Position numbers and translations under genes: made by a program. From Salvator merianae (Eukaryota; Chordata; Lepidosauria; Squamata; Teiidae): a DNA stretch of 64,000 nt. Location: NCBI GenBank assembly GCA_003586115.2, contig QVOM02000113.1, forward strand, positions 191,787-255,786. Reading direction: 5' to 3'. This document shows positions 11,206 through 21,100 of this stretch, in pieces. The first letter of the stretch is position 1. Every line of letters begins with the position of its first letter. The notes under the pieces were generated by a model. The model saw only the letters and a list, made by a program, of their open reading frames with translations. It made no database searches and was not told where the DNA came from.

Positions 11206-12808
11206 TATTCTTGTAATCTTATAATAGATTATTTAAACTTTTCCAATATTTCCCTTCCCCAAGTAGTTTTCCGCCAAGACATATTGGTGTTCAGAAACAC
11301 ACATAACGTTTTGTACCTAAACTTCATAGGCCAGAAGGTCACCTTAGATTTTTTTTTTTCTTATTTCCTCCCTCCTGGAAGCTTCTAGAATGGAAAGATA
11401 GGAGAAGGAAGGCAGATGACAATGACAAGCAATGATAAGCATGCATTTGTTCATTTAAACAACCAGCTGATAACCACCAAACAATTGCCTTTTTGACATA
11501 CTTTGCACTTGTATGAGAGTTTTTTCCATAACAGCTATGTCTGCCTATATATATTTTGTTCAATTTATTCCAATCTTTTACAATTATTATAAGTTCACAG
11601 ACCAGTGTCTGAATACCATTGAATTTTCCAATACAGATGATTTAATCTTGCAATTTTTTTCTTACAAAGTTATTATTATTATATTCTATGTTATTTTTTT
11701 CAAATCCTTTCTCTAGCAGAAACCTTCATTATACAGATATGGAAGTTCTTTGCCAATTCAGCATTTTATGTGTCACAGCACAGATATGCCTTGCTATCAA
11801 TTAATAACATGGATTTTTGATGTATTAATGCCTTCATTCATGTGCTTTATTGGAATCAAAGGTCTTTATTGGCAATTATATAAGAAAGGGAAAGAATAAA
11901 AACAGATGAAGCAAATTTAACATAAGAATATAATGTAAATGGAATTACTCTTGCAAGGTTATATTCTATTATTTCTACAGTTCAATTATCTCACATTAGT
12001 TTATTATTAAAATAAAATGACTGGTTTGCCAGTGATGGATCATATCAACTGAAGATTAACTATTATTAATATTCAAGCAATAAGAGATGCTTTAACAGTA
12101 GAATTCTCACTACGCATATAACTTTTGTTTTGGTTACAGGCACAAATATTGTATCTTTTTCTTCTCCCCTCCCACACATCATATAACAAATGTGAACAGC
12201 TTGTCAAGGGCTAAACCTGGCATTTTGAAATCTGTAAACACAGGTTATTCCAAGTGTCTCTTTTTAGAACAAATCCAGTGCCTTCAATGGCTACAAATAG
12301 GCTGTGCCTGCATACGACTTTAACTAAAGTGGTTTTGATATCACCTCTCCTTATCCCCATGCTGTGTGGCCCCAGAAAACTTCCAGATGCCTTGGGATGC
12401 AGTCAATAAATCTCCATGGAAAAGGAAGTTAGATGGTGGATTGAGATGGAAGCAGCAGATAGGACTCACTATTGGTGGGAATTGAAACAGGCCTTGCCAT
12501 ATATTAAAGAGTGGCACATGACAGTAGTAGAGAACACTGAGGTAGGTCTGCAGTCAATAATCCATTTTGACATCTCAATTCACTGTCACTGCAGCCATGT
12601 TCATGCAAAAAGAGAAGTAATCTGCTACACATTCATGAACATGTATATTTAGAAAAAGTTCAACTGGTTTCAGTGGGACTACATCCAAAGACATGAGAAA
12701 GCTCTCTAGTTTTCTGTTTTCATCAAGAATATTAGATAGCAGATAATAGAAGACCCTTATGTTACTTTTTGCCTTTGAAAACTCCAATTACTTTCAAAAA
12801 CTGTTTGC
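11206..12808. other. Unclassified AT-rich DNA
   Basis: Long T-rich tracts (11,349-11,360; 11,640-11,710) and small spurious frames. A phrase at 12,658-12,690 (ggtttcagtgggactaca) resembles a common amniote SINE but is too short to support a call. Confidence 0.35.
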
Positions 12809-13232
12809 ATGCACTCTATAGTCCAATATGTTAGGGTAGTCTGCTTCATAGACTGTTGGCAAACAGTCCATGTTGGACTGGGATACAGCACCTTTTTGGC
12901 ACTGAATTTCACTCCAAGACATCATCCTCTATGGATTAAACAGTCTACTGAGGGTGTGCAGCCTCCTGGTAGACCATTACATAGTGCAGATACTGTGTTT
13001 CATGGATCCTGCTTGGTTAGTATCAAGAATGATGTTCTCAATGATGTGCTGTTCACTCTACTGCCTGATGGTTTCCCTAAGCTTGGAGGGGCTATATAAG
13101 TCATGATGTTGAGGCACTATCCATGGTGGTACTAGGGGACTTCAATTTGCATGCTGTGGAAACCTATTGTAGGCTGGCTCAGGACTCCATGGCCTCCATG
13201 ACAACCATAGGGCTGATTCAGTCTGTTATCAG
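12809..13232 (+). mobile_element. L2-type LINE fragment (endonuclease domain)
   Basis: The segment 13,120-13,170 encodes MVVLGDFNLHAVE, the APE-endonuclease block (GDFN-x-H) of L2/CR1-type LINEs, followed by ASMTTIGLIQSV. Upstream PPGRPLH near 12,970 fits the preceding part of the domain. It stops where the TAGGGATG-type element begins at 13,233. Probably part of the same family as 37,868-39,269 but not joined to an RT here. Confidence 0.6.
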
Positions 13233-13548
13233 CAGGGATGTGCAAATTTCAACTTGTATTCAAAAATTTGTTCAAAATTTCATTTTTGCAAATTTTCACG
13301 GTGAAACGAAACTGACATTTTTTCCCAATTAACAATTTTTGAACAAAAATGAAAAAGCCTATTCTTTTGCAAAAAAATGAAATTTGTTGGAATTTACACA
13401 TTTTTCACTCTGTTTAAACCATGAAAATCACATTTTCAGTGGGAAAATGAATGCGAAAAATGCAAAAACGAATGCAAAAAATGCATTTTTCAACAACAAA
13501 ATTGACAAAGTGAAAATACAGATTTTCATTCTAAAGGAATTGAAAATA
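13233..13548 (+). mobile_element. AT-rich hAT-like non-autonomous element (copy 1)
   Basis: Starts CAGGGATGTGCAAATTT, close to the TAGGGATGTG end of the hAT-like elements at 25,882 and 51,294. Rich in AAAATGAAT/GAAAAATGCA motifs. Homologous along its length to 40,950-41,226: both contain 'aaactgacattt', 'aaaccatgaaaa', 'tcaatgggaaaa/tcagtgggaaaa' and 'cagattttcatt'. The right end is not clear, so no target duplication is claimed. Short frames within it are composition artefacts. Confidence 0.55.
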
Positions 13549-13639
13549 AGTTATCAGCTCTACCATGTTTTCATATTCTCAACTTCATCTTTGATACAGA
13601 GAGGGAGGTTGATAATCTAATGGTGGGTGGACTTGTGAT

Positions 13640-13876
13640 AATATGGGCTTTTGGTTTTCTTTGTACCCCATTTTTCTCACCCTGAGGGGACTTAAAGCAG
13701 CTGACAAACCTTCTGTTCTTCTGCCCACAACAGACATCCTGCGAGGTAGGTGGGGATGTGAAAACTCAGATTAGAGCTGTGACAAGCCCAAGGTCACCCA
13801 GCTGGCTTCATGCAGGGTATGCACCCTCAAACCGGGAGAGTTCCTGATAAGAGTCTGACATGCTAGCCACAAGGCC
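13640..13876 (-). mobile_element. tRNA-derived CORE/MIR-type SINE, reverse strand
   Basis: On the reverse strand it starts with a tRNA-like head containing A-box-like TGGCTAGCATG and B-box-like GGTTTGAGGG. Then comes the CORE phrase GGGTGACCTTGGGCTTGTCA (13,779-13,805 on the plus strand as its complement) and 'cccacctacctcgcagg'. Those phrases are hallmarks of MIR/CORE-SINE families that are common in reptiles. Pol III driven when young; this copy is diverged. Confidence 0.65.
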
Positions 13877-14423
13877 AAAGTGAGCTCATTATCATAGATC
13901 AATCTTTTTTTTTTTGGTTGAAGTTTTGCCTTATAATGTCTGTTCCTCACTGCAGGAGTGAAAGAGCTATTGAGATGGTCCATCCTTGAAGAATTATGGA
14001 ATATGATGAATTCCTGAAGGCTATGGGGGAAATTTCTGGTTGACATGGCTGTTTCTCCTGTTGAGACTTTGAGTTCATTTTGAAATAATGAGATGACTAG
14101 AACTATTGACAAAATTATTCCCAAGTGCCCTTCAGGACTGTAGAACTAATAAGGCACCATAGTAAAATGGGCATAGTGTGTTCAATAAAGCAAGAGAGTT
14201 GATGTAAGTGGCACAAATCCTGATGTAAATCTGGCTAAACATGGATAAGAGCAAATGATCATCCCTGCCATGTGATGGTGGTGACAGCAAAGAAGTGATT
14301 AATAATAATTGCTTTTTTAAAAAAAAAACAAAAACAAGAACAAGAAAACCTCCCTGCCTCCATTGCATCCTCAAGTGGCTGTCCAGCAAAGTAAAGTACT
14401 ACTGTCATCTAGGCAGAAGGACC
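13877..14423. other. Unclassified
   Basis: T-run 13,905-13,914 and A-run 14,317-14,328; no supported gene. Confidence 0.3.
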
Positions 14424-14563
14424 TATGGGCCTTTTCGTACTTTCAACCAGTGAGCATCAGAAACACTCACTAGTCAAGTGCGTTCGCACCAGAGGACAGC
14501 TGTAGCGACCAGCAATGGATCTCATGTGCTGCTGATCCCTACTACCACCAGACAAGTAAAAAG

Positions 14564-14743
14564 GGCCCTGTCTGCACTTGGCCTTATTGCAGATTATATC
14601 CCGGAATAGGGACCTGCCACCCACATGCTAATGCAAACTATAAAAGGTCTTGCCCAGGGCCTACCATAGTCTGCACTAGCATGCAGATGGCAGGTCCCTA
14701 TTCCAGGATATAATGGGCAATAAGGCCAAGTGCAGAAAGGCCC
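14564..14743. mobile_element. 180-bp inverted-repeat MITE, AAG-flanked (nested)
   Basis: Same family as 8,019-8,199: ends GGCCCTGTCTGCACTTGG / GGGCCTTTCTGCACTTGG, internal arms around 'gggacctgccacc' and 'ggcaggtccct'. Flanked by AAG at 14,561-14,563 and 14,744-14,746. The second AAG is shared with the next copy. Confidence 0.7.
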
Positions 14744-14746
14744 AAG

Positions 14747-14902
14747 GGCCCTTTCTGCACTTGGCTTCATTCTGGACTATATCTCAGAATAGGGACCTGC
14801 TATCCACACGCTAGTGCAGATTATAGCAGGCCCCAGGTAGGGCCTGCCATAGTTCATAGTAGCATGCAGATGGCAGATCCCTATTCCAGGATATAATCTG
14901 GA
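14747..14902. mobile_element. Second 180-bp MITE, truncated at its right end
   Basis: Begins GGCCCTTTCTGCACTTGG immediately after the AAG at 14,744-14,746 and follows the same plan, but stops about 25 bp short of its right terminus (last matching bases 'atataatctgga'). It joins there to sequence ('cttcaggtgag') that resembles the subterminal part of the 61,738-62,433 element. It could be a tandem insertion, or the left module of the larger element. Confidence 0.6.
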
Positions 14903-14997
14903 GCTTCAGGTGAGGATTCGTTTGCACCTATCTTGTTCATGATGGCCATCTTCTGGGAGATCAGCCCACCCATCATGTATGCGTGATCTCGCGACCA

Positions 14998-15650
14998 CGC
15001 AATGCATGATGGGCAATGTGGCCTACCCCTTTGCATGGGCCCCAGTCGGGCCCACACCACCACTATCGGGCCTGGGACTCCGGATGGGGATGCGCTGCAG
15101 CCCATCCAGCATTTCAGTGCCCAATCATGGGCACAAAGGGAGGTCGCTGCAGCAACAGCCTGTGAGCATCAGGCCACTGCCATGGCGACTGGGAGGCCTG
15201 CGCAGTGAGCACGTCGATGATGCGACTCGTGCATGTGCACTGGGCCTCTCCCCCCGCCCATAGTGCGATCGGGCCTTCCCGATCAGGCCCACCCCACCTC
15301 ATTGGGGTGATCAGGCCATCCTGATCAGGACAAGCGGGCCTGATTGGGGCGCTGCGGGCCCGATTGGGAAGGCCTGATCGTGCTACCGGGGGGGGGGAGG
15401 CCCAGTGTGCATGCATGAGTCACATCATTGATGTGCTCCCGGTCGCCATGGCAACTGCCTGATGCTCGCAGGCTGTTGCCACAGCGACTACCCTTTGTGC
15501 CCATGTTTCGGCACTGAAATGCTGGATGGGGCGCAGCATGGCCCCATCTGGCGTCCCAGGCCCGATTGCAGCAGCATGGGCCCGACTGGGGCCTCGCGTG
15601 GGGCCATTCGGGCCCACGCGAAGGGGTAGGCCCCATTGCATGTATGTGTG
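14998..15650. repeat. Long inverted repeat (foldback core), arms ~300 bp
   Basis: The left arm (about 14,998-15,290) and right arm (about 15,345-15,650) are imperfect reverse complements around a centre near 15,320. Matching pairs include 'ggcctacccctt'/'aaggggtaggcc', 'atcgggcctggg'/'cccaggcccgat', 'tgctgga' blocks, and 'gtgcactgggcct'/'aggcccagtgtgcat'. The mirrored reading frames on both strands at 15,002-15,717 are a by-product of this symmetry. Confidence 0.8.
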
Positions 15651-15820
15651 CCTGTGGATGTGCTGTGGCTGCCATGGCAGTGGCTGGCCACTTGCCGGCC
15701 ACTGTCATGGTGAGCATCAGGCATGGATAATGGCGTTCGCACTCTCGAACACCATTATCCAGCCTAGGACAGGTTTATGGGCCCCATTGTGCAGATAGTG
15801 TCTGCACGATGGGGTCTGTT

Positions 15821-15858
15821 CCACGCTAGAATGGGCTAATTAGCTCATTCTAGTGTGG
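15821..15858. repeat. Subterminal hairpin, conserved with 57,651-57,688
   Basis: CCACGCTAGAATGGG, a CTAATTAG loop, then the reverse-complementary arm with three mismatches. The element at 57,634 has the same hairpin with perfect 15-bp arms in the same place relative to the terminus, so it is a structural part of the family. Confidence 0.75.
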
Positions 15859-15878
15859 GAAATGCAAACAGGCCCTAT

Positions 15879-16278
15879 GCTTGCTGTATTATATTCACTA
15901 GACATTTTCAGGAAAAAAGTCATTCACATTCACCTGGAATTGGATTCCACATTTGGAAGTGGTCTGGTAAAGGTATCCAGAGCAACAAAGATTGCAGCAG
16001 GGACACTTCCATTCTCCTTGTTGACATAGCTGCCTGGAATAAATTCTTTAGAAATGGCTTTCCTTTCCTTTTTTTTTCCTGATAGCTTTGCATCCACATA
16101 TATTAGTTGCAACAGGGCACCCTTTCCCCCTATCAGCTGCCCTAATGATTTCCAAAGTTCCTGTGAAAGTTTTTTTCATTAAAAATTGACCATTTTTGAT
16201 GTTGCCATTTTTGTTCAAATGCAAACAGTAGCAACATTCAATGTCCAATGAAATGAATGTGTAAAAAAAAAAAAAAAA
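15879..16278. other. Unclassified
   Basis: No supported gene; A-run 16,263-16,278. Confidence 0.3.
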
Positions 16279-16864
16279 GTGCATATTCCTGTTATTAGTG
16301 CCTCAGACTTTGAGGATGAAAACTGTGTTCAGCCTGAGAGCTGTTTAAATGTTGAGCAGGCAGCTCCAGGTGGCATAGAGCCCAGACAGCTTATCACCAT
16401 CCCAGATAATGAAGCACAAGCATCAGCAGAAGATGCTTCAGAAACAACAAAGGATCCTGCAGAAAAACCACCTATTACAGCTGTAGAAAGATGGAGGGCC
16501 AAACACAGGGCTCAGCTGAGCTTGTGCAAGCAATCAGGCAGAAGCAGGACACACCCAAGCTCACACCTGGGAGAAGATCCTGCAGTACAAATAGAACACA
16601 GGGGGGGGGGCCTAGGCATGGTCAGCAACTGCTTTCTATCTGTGCTTCCTGATACTCTGTGTGATCTCCTGGCTTCCAGAACCTTGAGCCTTAGTTTGTT
16701 TGGACTGTGCTTTAACTTTGGCTTCTCTTGCTCCTTCAGCTTTGTTTGCTTATCAATGCCTGCTGTCTTCCTGTTTTGACCTGGACTGTTTATAAAAGGA
16801 CTTCTCTGTTGCAGAGGTTTGCCTTGGCCTCCGTTCGTCAGCCTGCCTGGGACATAATAATCCC
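16279..16864 (+). other. 166-codon open frame plus TATA-like box, unclassified
   Basis: A forward frame (16,279-16,779) has an acidic/polar first half (for example EPRQLITIPDNEAQ, DASETTKDPAEKPP) and a hydrophobic C-terminus that is probably not coding. I do not recognise it. Downstream, TTTATAAAAGG at about 16,789-16,799 and the 'gcctccgttcgtcagcctg' stretch look like a Pol II promoter/R region, as in an LTR, but no second LTR, terminal TG..CA or target duplication could be found. It is cut off at 16,865 by an unrelated transposon end. Confidence 0.25.
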
Positions 16865-16993
16865 TAGCAGACAGCAGTTTAGTTGGTCACAGCTGTGAGT
16901 GTTCCAGGATGTAGCAATGGTAATGGTAGCTTGCAAATTGGCATGTCCAGTGAGCTTCCTATCACTCACTAACAGGTAAGTGTGAACAGACCC
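16865..16993. mobile_element. Right-end fragment of a PIF/Harbinger-like element
   Basis: The stretch from 'gcagtttagttg' to the terminus GTGTGAACAGACCC matches the right third of the element at 49,846-50,255, including the cacagct and gtgagtg pieces. On the reverse strand the end reads GGGTCTGTTCACACTTACC. The left part is absent. Confidence 0.6.
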
Positions 16994-17614
16994 TTACACA
17001 CTAAGATGCACATACTGTTCCAAATAGGACACAGTAAAGGCACTGTCAATGGTTCTATCTCCCTAGTTCAATTGTCTGTAGAGTGCTCTCTACAAAGAAA
17101 CTAGCTTTATCTCTTTTCAGAAACTTCTAAAAGCTCATTCACATTAGTAACATGTTTTGGTTAAATCTCTCTCAGGTTAAAAGGGAAACTTGCCTCTTGG
17201 TTATGCTATAGCCCATTTCCTGACAATTTTATGCTAAGCAGAATACTTGAAATTCATTCAGCCACATAACACAAGTATCATAGCACCTTCTGTTTGCTTG
17301 CCCCAGTTTGCTTTGCTACAGTTTAGGTTGATAGTTTAATTATCAAAAGAATTATAAAAAATAATAGTTTGTGCTATTCTTTTTGCCTCCCTGTATTGCT
17401 GCATTGAGGGAAAACATATTTGTTCCTATTTCTGGCTATTGAAGCCTCAGAATAAAAATATATTTTTTTAAAGAAAAATAAAAAAATCTGTTTGGTTTTT
17501 AATCTGTGACAAAAATCTGTGTCATTTTTGCCTCAGAATGCCTTTTCCCCTATATCTAAAAATATATGCCAGCAATCTGCCTACAGCAGTTGATAAAGCC
17601 AACCTAACAGCCAT
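16994..17614. other. Unclassified
   Basis: AT-rich; A/T runs around 17,455-17,490. Nothing supported. Confidence 0.3.
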
Positions 17615-18075
17615 GGGCCCTTCCTGCACTTACCCGCTGCTTGTTCAGGATCAGTGGGTCTGGAATAGCCTGGCCCACTTATCCAACCATGGTGCCAATC
17701 CTGGAAGCCTTGCCTGATGCTTACCATGACAGCAGTCAGGAAGCATCCAGCCATGCCATGGCTAGAAACGTCTAGCCACTGCCATGGTGACTGCCAGGGC
17801 CACACAGTCCACAGGCATGTGTAGGTGCAATTGGGTAATCATGATGGCTTGATTGCCACACATGACACAATGACTAAGGTAAGTGTGGATGCATGTTACT
17901 TTGAGCTGACTATCAGCTTCCAGTAAAGTTGTGTAGCACAAATGTGTGCTTCACAGCTAGGAGCAATCAGGTGCAGTGTTGTGCTGCTCCTGGCTGCTTG
18001 ACTCTCTGCAAAGTGCAGATGCATTCTGCTAGCAAGCATCCTTGACACTTGCTAGCAGAAAGTGCAAGCAGGTCT
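17615..18075. mobile_element. ~460-bp PIF/Harbinger-like element
   Basis: Ends: GGGCCCTTCCTGCACTTACC on the left; reverse of the right end AGACCTGCTTGCACTTTCTG. Internal order parallels 23,548-23,996: a 'ccagcc/ccgggaagcat' block, then 'gagctgactatcagct', then a 'cacagctagg' hairpin, then paired 'tgctagcaagc' and 'gcttgctagca'-like arms near the right end. Flanks are ATG and AAG, so a clean target duplication is not shown. Non-coding. Confidence 0.65.
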
Positions 18076-18113
18076 AAGACATCAGGAACCAGAAAGAATG
18101 ATAAGTTCACATT

Positions 18114-18194
18114 GGACCTTTCTGCACTTACCTTGTCTTGATCTATCCAGACCCGCTAAGTTGGCTCACGACACGGTTAGTGCAGAAAAACCCC
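18114..18194. mobile_element. ~80-bp minimal inverted-repeat element
   Basis: Left end GGACCTTTCTGCACTTACC; reverse of right end GGGGTTTTTCTGCACTAACC. Looks like an extreme internal deletion of the same family, retaining only the two ends. Confidence 0.5.
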
Positions 18195-21100
18195 AATGCC
18201 TTGACAAATTAGGAACTTGAACAATTTCTTCTTGCAATGAAGAGGAGAAAGGTTTTTGTTAAACAAAGGGGCAAAAGATAATAAATGTAAGAGGATCAGG
18301 CCACAGCTGATTTACTCCAGCCTCCTATCCCATACAGTAACCTACCAATCACTTCTGGACATTTTCAAGCAGGAGACAAAGGTAAAACCTTTACCTGTGT
18401 CTCAACCTCCTGCAAATGGCCTTTAAAGGAATCCTCCCTACAACATTCACTAAGGACATAGATTTTTTCCTCTTTCTCTCCTATTATCCTGGGATGGTCT
18501 GCAAATGGCAGAGAGAACCTTGCTCCTCTCCTGTACTTGTGTAAATCTGCAATGTGCAACATCTTGATTTTCCTTTTGAAATCATTCTTTCTCTTTTCTG
18601 ATTCCCTGCTTTTGCAAAAGAACCTGGTTTTCTGAATCAATAAACTTTAAAATAAGGATCCATCTTCAATTTGTATCCTATTTGAACTAATCAAATTACA
18701 ATATATTTGTTGTGTGTCTGTGATTGCTGGGTAAAGCTCTCAGGACGTGTTAAGACCAATACAAAATGTTCCCATATGGCTCTGAGCATATACAGAGTGC
18801 CAGAGCATAATTTGTAACATTGATGTTTAACTGCCTCTGAATGTTATCCTGTTAGAGTGGGAGGATTATATTTTAAGTATTTATGTGTTTCATTTTATTA
18901 CTTTCTTATAGTATGATGTAAGTTTTAATAAATATATGTGTGTGCATAAACCTATGATGCTGTGCCATGTAATATGAAAAGCTGGAAGTGCATGCGAAAC
19001 CACAAAATAGACATTTGGCTAAGCATTGATCCATGGGGCTGAGGCTAATGGAAAGCCAATATACAAGGGGGGGGGACACTTTTAACAAGCAACTGGTTTA
19101 CATCCCCCCTTATTTTCCTACACGTTTGTTTTATGTTTCAATAGAAGCAATGTAGCAGATATTGTCCAGAATCCTGGAGTCTTGGAATGCTGTGCTACCA
19201 AGGGCAGAGCTCTGCCAAGCTACATAAATCTCTAGACTACAAAACTGGCCACTTGCATCATAAATGTAATGGGCATAGAGGTTGAAAGTACAGGGAAATG
19301 GATCAGGAAGCCTGAACCTCTGGACCAGAATGCATTTTGTATCATATTGGAATGACAAGCCTGATTTTAAGAGCAACAAAGAAGCGCTGCAAAATATTCT
19401 CTTTGTGCCCAGAGCAGGGACTTGGAAAAGACATTTGCATAAGAGTAGAGCTGGTTCAGGAGATAATCCCTTCAAGTAGGCTTGATAACACCTGATGTAC
19501 TCTTGGACAGAGTTTTAAAAGACACAACTAAAAACTATTTGGCATCCCAGACCAATTTTTAATTAATAACATGCCTTGAATAAACACCTAAGAATACATT
19601 AGACAGCAGCATTGAAATCTGGTTGGGAACTAGTCTCAACCATTATTTAGCTTTTGCTAAGGTAAGTGCCACCCATCTATACGCATTAACACTAGCCAGA
19701 GGTGTGCACTTTCTGCTGGGTCTGTCAACTTGGTGGAAGAAAATCTCTTTTTTGGGCAACAATGACATAAGCACTACACCATCTGTCTCCCCCCTACTCA
19801 CATTTTTTTCACACTGAAATTTACTTATTAACTTTCATAAATACACATTCAGTCTCTCCCCCCCACCCCCGGGAGGCAGAACCTAAAGTAAGGGACAGCC
19901 CCAGATCCAAATGTGCATAAAAATACACACTGGGAGCAGCCTGGTATGATTCTTGTCTCCCCACTAGCTCCAGGATCCATGCTGCTGACATCAGGAACTG
20001 CTGCTGCACTACTGCAAGAAGCTCCACTGCTCTGCTCTGCTCTTGCCATTTTTCCTGCTGTCCTACCTCTTCAGTCCAAACCAGCTATGCATTACTCTGA
20101 CTCCAATCTAGTGCTTATCTAGGGCACAGATCCAAAGAACTCCTCCTTTGCTCCTTTACTTCTGGAGCTTAGCAAATCTGCTCTTGGAACTATATTTGAC
20201 TTTGGAGCCTATCGCCAGCAGCAAAACCAATGATCTCAAGCCTCTGAGGGTTAAAAATGGCCACTGCTGGCAAGGCTAGGGAGGATTCAAAACAGTTTTC
20301 CCATTCCTTTCCTTTCTATTAGCCTCTGATCCTGTCATAATTGTCCTTATTTAACCCCTCCATTAAAAAAAAGCCACTTCTATAGAGCTTTTCACCCTAT
20401 TTGACCCTTCTGCGTCTGCAACACATTTTGAAAAGTGAGACCCCTATCTCTCTCTCTGCACAGGAACTGCAAGTTGTTCTGTCACTTTTGACAGTCCCAG
20501 CTCAGCTGAATCTTGTCAAAATCTCTCATTTTGCTGTTTTTAAGCATTTTAAAGACTTTTAATTGTTATTTTAATGAAGTTTGTATTCTGATTATTCCCA
20601 ATATTTGTTTGGAACTCTTTTGCATGTTGCCTGATTGTTCTTTTACAGAGTACTCTGTCAGTTAACCATTTCTAAAGCCTTGAAGATCTTGTCTTTAGAG
20701 CTGATGACTGATGAAAGCTATTGTCCCGTAGTAAAACCAGTATTCTCATAAGAAAAAGAATAAGGCTAGAACACTAAAATAGCTCTATAGCTGAAAGGAA
20801 GGCCTGCTGGATACATTGTATCTCTCACTAATGTGATAATGACTGGGCATAATTTAATCAAAGAATTAGTGCTTAAGGAAATGTTCACTGAGCTGAGATA
20901 TTGCTGGGTACAGTCCTGTAAAAAAGCTTGCTATATTTGGTTGTTCTTTTATATAACACTGTTTAACAACAAAAGAGAGCTGTTTCCCAGTCTGAGTTTA
21001 CACAATAATCCTAAATTGGCACCAGCATGTTCCTAGATGGGGATGAGGACTGATGTTTGATCTCCAAAGAGGGATCTGAAGCTTAATTAAGAAGTGGAAC

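Larger units (their letters stand above)
14424..15878. mobile_element. 1.45-kb GC-rich PIF/Harbinger-like foldback element with TAT duplication
   Basis: The element proper is 14,427-15,875. Left end GGGCCTTTTCGTACTTT; right end on the reverse strand GGGCCTGTTTGCATTT. It is flanked by TAT at 14,424-14,426 and 15,876-15,878. The centre (about 14,998-15,650) is a long inverted repeat, and a subterminal hairpin lies at 15,821-15,858. It has no transposase: the overlapping reading frames on both strands are mirror shadows of the GC-rich inverted repeat. Two 180-bp family members sit inside its left part. The 3-bp A/T-rich target duplication and GGGCC termini fit the PIF/Harbinger superfamily (typically TWA). 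GC content and CpG frequency are far above the surrounding DNA. Confidence 0.65.

Noticed and set aside
15002..15717. Several overlapping GC-rich reading frames on both strands
   Set aside because: They mirror each other because of the inverted repeat and have no protein family features.
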